A model generated the notes under the pieces. That model made no database searches and was not told the DNA's origin. It saw only the letters and a list, made by a program, of their open reading frames with translations. Shown here in pieces: positions 16,667-25,448 of a stretch of DNA of 64,000 nucleotides (position 1 is its first letter; each line of letters starts with the position of its first letter). The DNA lies in NCBI RefSeq assembly GCF_011047135.1, contig NZ_CP049255.1:682001-746000 (forward strand), written 5' to 3'. The translations under genes and the position numbers were made by a program. The stretch comes from Microbacterium endophyticum. Lineage in GTDB: Bacteria; Actinomycetota; Actinomycetes; Actinomycetales; Microbacteriaceae.

Positions 16667-18730
16667 TCATTGGATGGCGCGAACGGCGAACAATTGTGCT
16701 TCTCCAGGAAGCAGTCCCGGCATCGCAAGGCCCACCTCGCCGAGCACACGGCCGGTAGCCTCTACTCCCCCCTCGAGCCAGGGTGGAGGTGCGTCGGCCA
16801 ACGAATGCGGTGAGGCACCGATGTCGAGCCGCTCAACGCGGTATCGCCGATTCGCATCGAGGTGAGGCATCCGAAGTCGCGGTGGAACAGCGGTCTCAGC
16901 CGCCGCTATCAGGGCATACGAGAACACGGCTTCGGAGAGGTCGGTCGCGACGACCCCGTGGACCACCACTGCCGGGTCCGGCTCATCGACGTGCACAACC
17001 TTGCCGCTGTGCAAAAGTGCCCGGTGAGTACGATGCACCTCGATCCACCGGCGGATGATCTCGAGGTCATCGCGATCAAGACGAGTGAGGTCGGACTCGA
17101 TTCCGGCGTGACCGAAGAAGGCAGTCGCGAAGCGAAACGCGAGCGACGAAGTTCTTCCTGATGTGTGTGCGCGGGCATCACCGAGATGCGAGCCGAGATA
17201 CTCGGGTGGAATCAGGATGCCGGTGTACCGCTGAATGCGCTGACGCTCGAGCGGATCGTTGGTGTCACTGGTCCAGACACGATCGACTCGCGGCAGGATT
17301 CCGAGATCGATTCTCGCGCCCCCCGAGGCGCACGACTCGATTTCCACCTGCGGGTGCAAGCGCCGCAATTCATCGAGAATCCGGTACAACGCGAGCACCT
17401 GCTCGTGTGATTCGTCGACAAGGAGGTCGCGGTTGTGGTCCCACTTGAGGTACTTGATCGGGTACTCCCGTAAGAGAGCATCCAGCGCGTCGCGCACGTG
17501 TGTCTCGGCGCCGGGTGCCGCAAGGTTCAGTACGTGCTGCCAACGCCAGGTGACGGCATCCTGTCCCGACATGATCCATTCCGGATGCGCCCGCGCGAGT
17601 TCTGAATCAGAGCTGATCATCTCGGGCTCAACCCACAACCCGAATTGCATGCCCCGCGCCTCGACACGCTCAATGAGCGGTGACAGACCGTCGGGCCAGG
17701 TCGTCGTGTCGACCGTCCAGTCGCCGAGAGCGCGCTTGTCGTCGCTCCGGCCGGAAAACCAGCCGTCATCGAGAACGAACCGTTCAACGCCCACATCTGC
17801 TGCGCGATCGACGAGGGGTGCCAGGCGATCGATCGAGTGATCGAAGTAGACGGCTTCCCACGTGTTGAGGGTTACCGGTCGAGGTGACGCGTGCGTCGAC
17901 CACGACCGCACCCAGGGGTGAACTCTTGACGAAATGCCATCTAGCCCCTGATCAGACCATGCCGCCACGACCGTGGGGGTTTCGACTGAGTGCCCCGGTG
18001 CGAGCGTGACAGGTGGCCGACGCTCCCCCGCACCGAGCACTGTGGTTCCGAGCGCCGAGCGCTCGAACCACTGCTGCGTGTCACCGCTCCAAGCGACGTG
18101 TGTCGCCCACACCTCGCCCGAAGAGAAGCCGAAACCTGGAGTGCCTGCCGCCATCAAAAACGCGTCGTCGTGTCCGCCTCTGCCATGTCGAGACTCCCTG
18201 AGCCAGACTCCCAAGCCAGGCTGCTGTCGCTGAGGTTGCCGCTCGCGCGACCATAAGCCGGTGAAGTCGAGCAACTCGCGGGCCCGATCCGGGACCGGAA
18301 GCGCTATGGCCGCAGAAGTCAGTGTGATCGCACTCGCGCTCTCGTTGTGAACGACATGCGAGGCCAGCAATAGACCCTGCACCGTGAGCTCAAGGCGTGT
18401 CGTGACGGATGACTCAGGCCATTCGCTAATCGAGGTGATGACGTTTTCACGTCGTGCCGTCTCGCGGTGCCGCGGCGTGCCTGCGGCCTCGGTGAATGCA
18501 ACGACCGGATGCCCGGACCAGCCTTCATGGAGGCCCGCAATCAAACTGAAACGCGGCGGTCGGTCGATCGAACTCGGCGGGTTGAGCTCCACTGTCGCAT
18601 CGACCAGATTGTGGAGATCGCTATCGGCAAGAGCGCCGAGGTCGCGACCCCAGTGCACGATCACCGGCACCTCCGTGCCGCGGGAGTCGACTACGAGAGA
18701 GACTCCCGCAGCACGGAGGTGATGGATCAT
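16667..18730 (-). CDS. Alpha-galactosidase, GH36
   Basis: 687 residues. Seen in order: an N-terminal beta-sandwich region, VERFVLDDGWFSGRSDD, the nucleophile aspartate in KYLKWDHNRD, the substrate loop ESCASGGARID and the acid/base aspartate in WTSDTNDPLERQ. It removes terminal alpha-galactose from raffinose/melibiose-type sugars. There is no signal peptide, so it acts on imported sugar. It is last in the galactoside operon, five bases after the binding-protein gene, whose 3' end supplies CGGAG as ribosome-binding site. A -10-like box is not seen in that gap. Confidence 0.93.
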   Translation of the reverse strand: MIHHLRAAGVSLVVDSRGTEVPVIVHWGRDLGALADSDLHNLVDATVELNPPSSIDRPPRFSLIAGLHEGWSGHPVVAFTEAAGTPRHRETARRENVITSISEWPESSVTTRLELTVQGLLLASHVVHNESASAITLTSAAIALPVPDRARELLDFTGLWSRERQPQRQQPGLGVWLRESRHGRGGHDDAFLMAAGTPGFGFSSGEVWATHVAWSGDTQQWFERSALGTTVLGAGERRPPVTLAPGHSVETPTVVAAWSDQGLDGISSRVHPWVRSWSTHASPRPVTLNTWEAVYFDHSIDRLAPLVDRAADVGVERFVLDDGWFSGRSDDKRALGDWTVDTTTWPDGLSPLIERVEARGMQFGLWVEPEMISSDSELARAHPEWIMSGQDAVTWRWQHVLNLAAPGAETHVRDALDALLREYPIKYLKWDHNRDLLVDESHEQVLALYRILDELRRLHPQVEIESCASGGARIDLGILPRVDRVWTSDTNDPLERQRIQRYTGILIPPEYLGSHLGDARAHTSGRTSSLAFRFATAFFGHAGIESDLTRLDRDDLEIIRRWIEVHRTHRALLHSGKVVHVDEPDPAVVVHGVVATDLSEAVFSYALIAAAETAVPPRLRMPHLDANRRYRVERLDIGASPHSLADAPPPWLEGGVEATGRVLGEVGLAMPGLLPGEAQLFAVRAIQ

Positions 18731-18735
18731 GCGTT

Positions 18736-20058
18736 TTACTCCGATACCGGGATGGACTGCGCCTCGAGCGTGTCGATCGTCGAGCTCTGCGCTGACTTCA
18801 AGGCATCTTCAAGTGTGCCCTGTCCGGTGACAGCCTTCTGGAATCCGTCAGAGACATCCGCGTAAGTCTGCGTCATCGTCGGGCCCCACAGGAAGTCCGG
18901 GTTGACCTCAGCGGCAGCCGCGGCGAACACGTCATAGATTGCCTGGCCACCATAGAAGTCGACACCCTCCTTGAGCACGGGCAGGTCGAGACCCGCCGTG
19001 GTCGCGGGGTAGATGTTAGCGCTCTCGTTGAGGGCTGTCAGAGCTTCTTCCGACGTGTTGAGCCACAGCGCGAACTTGGCCGCTTCGTAAGGGTGCTCGC
19101 TGCCCTTGAATACCGCAGTCGACGATCCGCCCCAGTTTCCAGCCGCGTTCTGTCCGGCTTCCCACTGCGGCGAGCTTGCAACGGACCACAGACCTGCTGT
19201 GTCAGGGGCACCACTCGAGATCGAGTTCGCACCCCATACCGCTGACTCCCACGTCCAGACTTCACTGGAGTTGTAGGCGTTGTTCCACTCTTCGGTCCAC
19301 GCGGGGTAGGTGGACACGAGATCGTTGTCGATCAGGTCCTGCCAGTACGCAGCAACGGTCTCTGATTCGCCGCTGGCGAGATCAACAGTCCACTCGTCGC
19401 CGTCGTTACCGAACCACTCGCCGCCCGCTTGCCAGACGAGGCCGGCAAACTGGTTGATATCGGCCGTCGAGAAGTTCGTGATGTATCCGCCGAGAGCACG
19501 GATCTCCTCGGCAGCGGTCTTGTACTCATCCCACGTTGTCGGAACAGCGATGCCGTTCTGTTCGAACAGGTCAGAGCGGTAGAAAAGCGCCATCGGGCCC
19601 GAGTCCTGCGGGATGGCGTAGATGCCATCCGAACCGAGCGTGACCTGCGACCACGTCCAGGGGATGAACTCAGACTCCGCGGCAACGACGTCGTCGCAGG
19701 CCGAGAGGTCAGTGAGGCCGTCCTGAACGCGGAAGCTCGCGAGGGCGTCGTACTCGATCTGACCCAGGTCAGGTGCGTTTCCTGCTTCGAGCTGGCTGAA
19801 GAAGTTCTGGTAGGTGCCGGAGTTACCGTTCGGACCGGTCTGGACCTCGACCTGGATATCGGGGTTCGCTTCGTTCCAGGTCGCTACGACATCTTCAATT
19901 CCCGGGATCCACGAGGTGAATTCGAGGGTAACCGGACCGTCTGCGGGCGTGCAGGCGGCAGCGTCGGTGCTGCCACTGTCTCCAGATGTACATCCTGCAA
20001 GCGCGACCGCGCTCAGCAGTACGACGCCTGTGGCGACTGCTTTCTTGGTGTTGTGCAT
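18736..20058 (-). CDS. Sugar ABC transporter substrate-binding lipoprotein
   Basis: A 440-residue family-1 solute-binding protein. The N-terminal signal ends in the lipobox LAGC (Cys about residue 22) followed by a Gly/Ser/Asp-rich linker, so it is lipid-anchored outside the membrane. Its place between two CUT1 permeases and an alpha-galactosidase suggests an oligosaccharide ligand of galactoside type; the exact sugar is inferred. A 72-bp gap with a hairpin separates it from the upstream permease gene. Confidence 0.9.
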   Translation of the reverse strand: MHNTKKAVATGVVLLSAVALAGCTSGDSGSTDAAACTPADGPVTLEFTSWIPGIEDVVATWNEANPDIQVEVQTGPNGNSGTYQNFFSQLEAGNAPDLGQIEYDALASFRVQDGLTDLSACDDVVAAESEFIPWTWSQVTLGSDGIYAIPQDSGPMALFYRSDLFEQNGIAVPTTWDEYKTAAEEIRALGGYITNFSTADINQFAGLVWQAGGEWFGNDGDEWTVDLASGESETVAAYWQDLIDNDLVSTYPAWTEEWNNAYNSSEVWTWESAVWGANSISSGAPDTAGLWSVASSPQWEAGQNAAGNWGGSSTAVFKGSEHPYEAAKFALWLNTSEEALTALNESANIYPATTAGLDLPVLKEGVDFYGGQAIYDVFAAAAAEVNPDFLWGPTMTQTYADVSDGFQKAVTGQGTLEDALKSAQSSTIDTLEAQSIPVSE

Positions 20059-20102
20059 GATTTTTCAGTGCTTTCTGTGTGGGGAAAGGGACTTTTACGG
20101 AT

Positions 20103-20123
20103 GCCGGAGATACCTCCTCCGGC
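20103..20123 (-). promoter_or_regulatory. Hairpin before the binding-protein gene
   Basis: GCCGGAG/CTCCGGC, 7-bp perfect stem with a 7-nt loop, between the second permease gene and the binding-protein gene. Such intercistronic stems often stabilise the binding-protein part of the mRNA; no T-run follows on the minus strand. Confidence 0.45.
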
Positions 20124-20130
20124 GCGGAAC

Positions 20131-21030
20131 CTACTTCACGGAACCGGCACCAAGGCCGCCGCGCCAGAAGCGCTGAAGTAAGAGGAAGGCGATGATCAAC
20201 GGGATGATCGAAAGGAGGGAGCCCACGAGCACGTAGGTGCGGAGCTCCGGGATCTGGTTCAGCTGCGTATTCCAGGTGTAGAGCCCGTATGTGACGGGGA
20301 AGAGCTCCTGTGAACGGAGCATGATCAGCGGCAGGAAGAAGTTGTTCCAAATCGTGACGAATTGAAACAGGAACACTGTCACGAGAGCTGGAACCATGAG
20401 CCTGATCGACACGGTGAAGAAGGTGCGAACCTCGCCCGCGCCATCGAGTCGTGCGGCTTCGATCAGCTCATCGGGCACACTCGATGCCGCATAAATGCGG
20501 CTGAGATACACACCGAACGGGCTCACGATACTCGGGAGCAGTACGGCCCAAATGGTGTTGGTCAGGTTGACCTGGCTGAAGAGCAGGAACAGCGGCAACG
20601 CGAGAGCAGTCGCCGGTACCAGTACTCCTCCGAGCACGACGTTGAACAACAGTTCCCGCCCGCGGAAGGAATACTTCGCCAGTGCATACCCGCACATCGA
20701 CGCAAGAATCGTCGCGAGAACAGCGCCAACTCCGGCATAGAGGAGGCTGTTACCGAGCCAGCGCACGTAAATACCGTCGTTGTAGTCGAGCAGGTCTTTG
20801 ATGTTGTTGAACAGATTGAAATCGGCGAACCACAGCGACGGTGTTGTGAGGAGCTGGCCACGGTCTTTCGTGGAGGCGATGAATAGCCACCAGATTGGGA
20901 CCAAGAAGTACAGGGTGAATACGCACATGATCAGCAGTGCTGCCCCGCGGGAAAGTATCCCCTCCTTAGGGCCTTTACCGGTGACGAGATCGTCGGCTGT
21001 CGCACCCTTGGTGCGCGTGAGGAAGCTCAT
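20131..21030 (-). CDS. CUT1 sugar ABC permease, MalG type
   Basis: 299 residues with six membrane segments. The cytoplasmic EAA loop reads EAARLDGAGEVRTFFTVSIR, the contact site for the ATPase. It pairs with the MalF-type protein encoded just upstream, whose stop overlaps its ATG (TGATG). The conserved MalG-type C-terminus ends in the short basic stretch RFWRGGLGAGSVK. No ATPase gene accompanies this transporter. Confidence 0.92.
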   Translation of the reverse strand: MSFLTRTKGATADDLVTGKGPKEGILSRGAALLIMCVFTLYFLVPIWWLFIASTKDRGQLLTTPSLWFADFNLFNNIKDLLDYNDGIYVRWLGNSLLYAGVGAVLATILASMCGYALAKYSFRGRELLFNVVLGGVLVPATALALPLFLLFSQVNLTNTIWAVLLPSIVSPFGVYLSRIYAASSVPDELIEAARLDGAGEVRTFFTVSIRLMVPALVTVFLFQFVTIWNNFFLPLIMLRSQELFPVTYGLYTWNTQLNQIPELRTYVLVGSLLSIIPLIIAFLLLQRFWRGGLGAGSVK

Positions 21031-21962
21031 CAGTCGGCCTTCCGCTGGGTGATCTTCAAGAAGGTGAACGAGAGAACGAACGTTGCGAGGGCCAAAACGA
21101 CCGAGAACGCCGCGGCGAGGTTGATGTTGGGAATCGAGTTGGTCGCATACACAGTCATGTTGGGTGTGAATGTGCTGGACACAGCGGAGCTAAAGGATCG
21201 GAAGACCTGGGGCTCGGCGAGCAGCTGGAGAGTTCCGATAATCGAGAAGATCGCGGTCAGCACGATCGCCGGTGCCACCATCGGGATCTTTATCGACCAT
21301 GCGATGCGGATTTGACCCGCGCCGTCGAGTCGGGCGGCCTCATACACTTCGCTCGGAATCGCCAGGAGCGCCGAGTAAATGATGAGCATGTTGTATCCGA
21401 CAAACACCCAGGTCACAACGTTTGCGATCGACCAGAGCACGAGTTCCGGCGAGAGAAAATCGATGGCGCGCGTCACATCGGTGAACGGTGACAGATTCGG
21501 AGAGTAGAGGAATCCCCACATGATCGCCGCGATCACTCCGGGAACCGCATAGGGAGCAAAGAATGCGAGGCGGAAGAACTTCCGGCCCTTGAGAACTGGC
21601 GAGTCAAGCAACAGAGCGAACAGCAGCGCAAGCCCGAGCATGACCGGCACTTGCACAACACCGAACAGCAGCACGCGCAGCACGGATTCCCAGAAGGGTG
21701 CGTTCTGCAAGACGAGTGCGTACTGCGCGAACCATCCGAACACCTCTTGAGGTGCCCCGTATGTGCCGTCGCGCTCAACGACGAGCAGTGACTGCCACAC
21801 CGCGTACCCGATCGGCACGAGATAGAAGAGAAGGAATAGCACACCGAAAGGCGCGGCAAAGAATGCGACCGCGGATCGGTGTGTTTGTCCGCGCCGCGGT
21901 TTCTGCACTGATCGTCCCCTACGAGAACGTTGTGCAGTCGGGTCTACGACGTCAGTTGTCAT
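21030..21962 (-). CDS. CUT1 sugar ABC permease, MalF type
   Basis: 310 residues, a basic N-terminal tail and six membrane segments. The EAA loop is EAARLDGAGQIRIAWSIKIP. It forms the membrane channel with the MalG-type partner. Its ATG overlaps the stop of the GH42 gene as ATGA, so the beta-galactosidase and transporter are translated in step. Confidence 0.92.
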   Translation of the reverse strand: MTTDVVDPTAQRSRRGRSVQKPRRGQTHRSAVAFFAAPFGVLFLLFYLVPIGYAVWQSLLVVERDGTYGAPQEVFGWFAQYALVLQNAPFWESVLRVLLFGVVQVPVMLGLALLFALLLDSPVLKGRKFFRLAFFAPYAVPGVIAAIMWGFLYSPNLSPFTDVTRAIDFLSPELVLWSIANVVTWVFVGYNMLIIYSALLAIPSEVYEAARLDGAGQIRIAWSIKIPMVAPAIVLTAIFSIIGTLQLLAEPQVFRSFSSAVSSTFTPNMTVYATNSIPNINLAAAFSVVLALATFVLSFTFLKITQRKAD

Positions 21963-24022
21963 GACGCAGACTCCTCTCTGATAATTCGAACCGCGCCAGG
22001 TGGAACCTCGACGGTTGCGACAGTGTTGTCGCCAGCAGTGTTGTGGCCGGCAGTGTTGTGTCCGGCGTTGTTGTCGCCGGTGATCAACTCGGTACCGCTC
22101 ACCTGCAGCTGAACCGAGGTATTGCTGTGGTTAATCGCGAATACGTAGGATGCGAGGTCTCCTCGACGGCGCACTACTTCGACGGCGCCCTCGGCGTCCC
22201 CGCTTACGCGCACCGGAGAGTCCACTCCCGCCTCGGCGGCAAGCTGCAGCGCGAGAGACCGATATTCCTCGGGTTCGAGCAGTGTGGAGAGATACCACGC
22301 GTTTCCAGATCCCCACCGGTTTCGCGTGATGGCTGGGCTGCCAGCGGCTGGCCCATCGGCGAACGCATCCACCACCTCGGCGGTCGTGACACGCATGCGC
22401 TCCGACCACTTCGTCCCGGTGGCCCCACTATCGAGTGAAACTCGGGAGTCGGGGGCTAGCGGAGCGAATTCCTCCACCGCGACGCCGAGAGCGTCGCGGA
22501 AGGGCCCGGTGTAGCCGCCCGCCCACACTCGATCATTTTCGTCGACGATTCCGCTGAAGAACGTCACGAGCGCAGTGCCGCCGTCCGCGATCCAATCGTT
22601 GATGATGGCCGCTTCTTCGTTGCGAACGAGATGGAGGCCAGGAACGACGACCAGTTTGTACTCGGAGAGGTCAGCACCGGGCGCGACGACATCCATTGTC
22701 ATGTGGAGCGCCGCAAACGCGGCGTAGACCGCGTGCACCTGATCGAGATATCCGATAGCCGTGCTCGGCCTCGATTCGGCGTCCGCTGCCCACCACGATT
22801 CCCAAGAGAAGACAAGAGCGATGTCAGCGACAACACGGGATCCTGCCACTTCGTCGAGCTTGCTGAGGATGGCGCCGAGTTCGACGACTTCACGCCAGAG
22901 CTCCGAATCGGTACCCGCATGCGGCAGCATCGCGGAGTGGAATTTTTCGCTGCCCTGCAAAGAAGCACGCCACTGAAAGAAGCACACGGCGTCCGCACCA
23001 CGCGCAACGTGAGTAAGCGAGTTACGCAACATTTGGCCGGGGCTCTTTGCGAAGTTAATCGGTTGCCAGTTCACAGCGCCCGTCGAGTGCTCCATCAGAA
23101 GCCACGGGGACCCAAGGGCCAACCCGCGCGACAAATCTGCGGCGAAGGAGAGCTCGGTACGTGGGTCACCGAGTCGGTAGTCGAGATAGTGGTCGTTTGC
23201 AACGACGTCCATCTCGCCCGCCCATTGCCAGTAGTCCATGTTCTCGATGTGGGCGGCGACCATGAAGTTCGTGGTCACCGGCACATCGCTCAAATCGCGG
23301 ATGACAGCCGCCTCTGCTCGGTAGTAGTCAAGGAGCTCATCGGAGCTGAAGCGGTGAAAGTCGAGGGCCTGTCCGGGATTCCTTGCTGAGAGGGCGGCAC
23401 GCGGAGGAAGAATCTCGTCCCAATCGCTGTAGGTCTGAGACCAAAACGCGGTGCCCCAGGCCGCATTCAGCGCATCAATTGAGTTGTAGCGTGCCCGAAG
23501 CCAGCGGCGAAACGCTGCTGCGCTCTGATCGCAGTAGCACAGCGCGTTGTGGCATCCGAGCTCATTCGATACGTGCCATAAGGCAACAGCTGGGTGAGAT
23601 CCGAAGCGCTCAGCGACAGCTCGAACGAGCGATAGGGCTGCTGTGCGAAAAGCTGGAGAGCTGGGGCACCATGCTTGGCGGCCACCCGGATAGCGCGTGG
23701 TGCCGTCTTCAGCAATCGGCAGAATCTCGGGGTGCGCAAGAGTCAGCCATGCTGGCGGGGAGGCCGTTCCCGTCCCAAGATTCACCCGAATGCCCGCGGC
23801 GTGCAGAAGCTCGATGACACGGTCAAGCGATGCGAAGGTGAATTCGCCGCTACGCGGCTCGACGGCGGCCCAGCCGAAAATGTTGATCGCGACAAGGTCC
23901 ACGCCCGCTTCGCGCATGAGCGCGACATCCTCTTCCCAGACAGAGGGATGCCACTGCTCAGGGTTGTAGTCACCGCCGAAGGCAATGCCGTCGTGGGTGA
24001 ACGTGTGTGCGGGGGCCGCCAT
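21959..24022 (-). CDS. Beta-galactosidase, GH42
   Basis: 687 residues. Seen: FGGDYNPEQWHPSVWEEDV at the N-terminus, the acid/base glutamate in WHVSNELGCH and the nucleophile glutamate in LLMEHSTGAVNWQP; then trimerisation and C-terminal domains. It hydrolyses beta-galactosides in the cytoplasm. The ATG at 24022 has CGAGGAG upstream. A longer in-frame start at 24097 would run through both operators and is rejected. It is first gene of the galactoside operon. Near the C-terminus a 15-bp tandem repeat gives repeated (A/T)AG(D/H)N pentapeptides. Confidence 0.94.
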   Translation of the reverse strand: MAAPAHTFTHDGIAFGGDYNPEQWHPSVWEEDVALMREAGVDLVAINIFGWAAVEPRSGEFTFASLDRVIELLHAAGIRVNLGTGTASPPAWLTLAHPEILPIAEDGTTRYPGGRQAWCPSSPAFRTAALSLVRAVAERFGSHPAVALWHVSNELGCHNALCYCDQSAAAFRRWLRARYNSIDALNAAWGTAFWSQTYSDWDEILPPRAALSARNPGQALDFHRFSSDELLDYYRAEAAVIRDLSDVPVTTNFMVAAHIENMDYWQWAGEMDVVANDHYLDYRLGDPRTELSFAADLSRGLALGSPWLLMEHSTGAVNWQPINFAKSPGQMLRNSLTHVARGADAVCFFQWRASLQGSEKFHSAMLPHAGTDSELWREVVELGAILSKLDEVAGSRVVADIALVFSWESWWAADAESRPSTAIGYLDQVHAVYAAFAALHMTMDVVAPGADLSEYKLVVVPGLHLVRNEEAAIINDWIADGGTALVTFFSGIVDENDRVWAGGYTGPFRDALGVAVEEFAPLAPDSRVSLDSGATGTKWSERMRVTTAEVVDAFADGPAAGSPAITRNRWGSGNAWYLSTLLEPEEYRSLALQLAAEAGVDSPVRVSGDAEGAVEVVRRRGDLASYVFAINHSNTSVQLQVSGTELITGDNNAGHNTAGHNTAGDNTVATVEVPPGAVRIIREESAS
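22021..22080. repeat. 15-bp tandem repeat, four copies, inside the GH42 gene
   Basis: Four head-to-tail units at 22021, 22036, 22051 and 22066, first unit CAGTGTTGTCGCCAG, later ones differing at one to four positions. On the coding strand they give an Ala-Gly-Asp/His-Asn-Thr type pentapeptide repeat. The unit length is a multiple of three, so copy-number change would keep the frame. Confidence 0.85.
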
Positions 24023-24034
24023 GGTCTCCTCGTA

Positions 24035-24052
24035 TCTGTGAACGTGCACAGA
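24035..24052. promoter_or_regulatory. LacI-type operator O1
   Basis: TCTGTGAACGTGCACAGA, palindromic except one central pair, with a central CG as usual for LacI-family sites. It lies 13 bp before the GH42 ATG, so a bound repressor would block the galactoside operon. The core TGTGAACGTGCACA is identical to O2. Confidence 0.8.
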
Positions 24053-24080
24053 AGAACGTAAAATCTTCATCGATGCAAAA

Positions 24081-24098
24081 TGTGTGAACGTGCACACA
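24081..24098. promoter_or_regulatory. LacI-type operator O2
   Basis: TGTGTGAACGTGCACACA, same 14-bp core as O1, 46 bp away centre to centre. It sits between the two divergent genes and could control both the repressor gene and the operon, possibly by looping with O1. Confidence 0.8.
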
Positions 24099-24157
24099 CT
24101 ATAGATAGCGCGAAAGACATGTCAACAACGACGAACAAAAGTTGCACGCTTGGCACA

Positions 24158-24163
24158 TACGAT
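24158..24163 (+). promoter_or_regulatory. -10 box of leaderless repressor promoter
   Basis: TACGAT, six bases before the GTG at 24170. It decides the start of the LacI-type gene. Confidence 0.5.
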
Positions 24164-24169
24164 GGGTGC

Positions 24170-25189
24170 GTGGCTTCCGAGGATCGACGTCGTCGTGCGA
24201 CGGTAAATGACGTAGCCATCGAGGCTGGAGTTTCGCGAGGAACCGTAAGCCGCGTGCTGAATGGAAAGCGATATGTTTCCAGCGAAGCACGTTCCGCGAT
24301 AGACGCAGCGATCGCCAAAGTGGGATTCGTCCCCAACGGGGCCGCACGCAGTCTGGTCATGCAACGTTCACAAGCGGTGGGACTCATCGTGCACGAGCCC
24401 AGTTCGCTTTTTATCGAAGATCCCAACATCGGCTCGATCCTCTTGGGCGCCAATGAAGCGCTCTCAGAGGCCGACTATCAGATGGCGTGCCTCATCGCGG
24501 ATTCATCGCGCGACATAACGCGCCTGTCGAACTACTTGAGTGGCGGCCTCATCGACGGCGTCATTATCGTGTCGGCTCGCGAAGGCGACGCTATTACACG
24601 GGCCGTCAGCCGACTTGATCTTCCGACCGCTTTCGTTGGGCATCCACGTGACATCGGCAACGCTGCCTACGTCGCTATTGATAATCAGACTGCGGCTCAC
24701 GCAATCACGCGCCGGTTGGCCGAAACCGGTCGTCGACGGATTGGCATGATCGCCTCCGCTTTGGACCGAGACTCTGGTGCGGACCGACTTGCTGGCTTCA
24801 CAGCCGCACTCGGGAATGATTTTGACCCAGCGCTCGTCGAATCTGTGCCGCTCTACTCGTATCGAGACGGCCAGGAAGGCATGCGAGCACTCTTGCAACG
24901 CGCACCTGATATCGATGGCGTGTTCGCGTCAAGCGATGCAGTTGCCGCCGGCGCCCTCGAAGTTCTTCATCTCGCTGGCCGCCGAGTGCCTGAAGATATC
25001 GGCATCGTGGGTTTTGACGACAGCTCATGGGCGATGAGGTGCGATCCGCCCCTTTCGACAGTGCAGCAGCCGGCCACGAGCCTTGGGCGCGCAGCTGCCG
25101 AGGCTGTGTTGCGACAGATTCGTGGCGAAGAGCCCCTGCAGAACGCTCAGATGCTCGAGTGCCCGATCGTCTGGCGCAACTCCGCATAG
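24170..25189 (+). CDS. LacI-family transcriptional repressor of the galactoside operon
   Basis: 339 residues. The N-terminal helix-turn-helix reads ATVNDVAIEAGVSRGTVSRVLN, with the hinge region and a periplasmic-binding-like sensor domain (IGIVGFDDSSWAMRCDPPLSTVQQP near the C-terminus). It is divergent from the GH42 gene, with two identical operators between, so it most likely represses that operon and itself until a galactoside binds. I choose the GTG at 24170, six bases after TACGAT; an ATG at 24119 is the alternative and would add 17 residues. Confidence 0.9.
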   Translation: MASEDRRRRATVNDVAIEAGVSRGTVSRVLNGKRYVSSEARSAIDAAIAKVGFVPNGAARSLVMQRSQAVGLIVHEPSSLFIEDPNIGSILLGANEALSEADYQMACLIADSSRDITRLSNYLSGGLIDGVIIVSAREGDAITRAVSRLDLPTAFVGHPRDIGNAAYVAIDNQTAAHAITRRLAETGRRRIGMIASALDRDSGADRLAGFTAALGNDFDPALVESVPLYSYRDGQEGMRALLQRAPDIDGVFASSDAVAAGALEVLHLAGRRVPEDIGIVGFDDSSWAMRCDPPLSTVQQPATSLGRAAAEAVLRQIRGEEPLQNAQMLECPIVWRNSA

Positions 25190-25232
25190 CGGGAATGAAT
25201 TTTCACCAAAACTGTTGAGTACACTGATGAGC

Positions 25233-25390
25233 AGAAGTGCTCCGGGGTCGGTGAGAATCCGAACCGGCGGTGATAGTCCGCGACCCGACGCAATACATTT
25301 CACGATGAGTGCGACGGTTGAGCTGGTGGAACTCCAGCACCGACGGTGATGCGACACACCAGTGTTGCTAGTCCGGATGAGAGGAAGCAC
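25233..25390 (+). promoter_or_regulatory. FMN riboswitch (RFN element)
   Basis: Conserved blocks of the RFN element are present in order: TGCTCCGGGGTCGGTG, AATCCGAACCGGCGGT, AGTCCGCGACCC, CTGGTGGAACTCCAG, ACCGACGGTGA and AGTCCGGATGAGAGGAAGCAC. The closing P1 helix pairs GTGCT (25237-25241) with AGCAC (25386-25390). FMN binding shuts off the riboflavin operon that follows. Confidence 0.95.
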
Positions 25391-25415
25391 AAGACGCCGT
25401 AGGCGTTGGCACGGC

Positions 25416-25445
25416 CGTTCCCGGGGCGCCGCAATAAAGGGAACG
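25416..25445 (+). promoter_or_regulatory. Ribosome-binding-site sequester of the FMN riboswitch
   Basis: CGTTCCC (25416-25422) can pair with GGGAACG (25439-25445), which contains the purine-rich ribosome-binding region just before the ribD ATG. There is no T-run, so control looks translational. A small ACGCC/GGCGT hairpin precedes it and may be the competing fold. Confidence 0.55.
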
Positions 25446-25448
25446 GGA

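Noticed and set aside
22021..22080. Possible CRISPR-like array
   Set aside because: Units are 15 bp, contiguous, without spacers and inside a reading frame.
24023..24097. Longer start of the GH42 gene
   Set aside because: It would place both palindromic operators inside the coding sequence and lacks a ribosome-binding site, while the ATG at 24022 has CGAGGAG.
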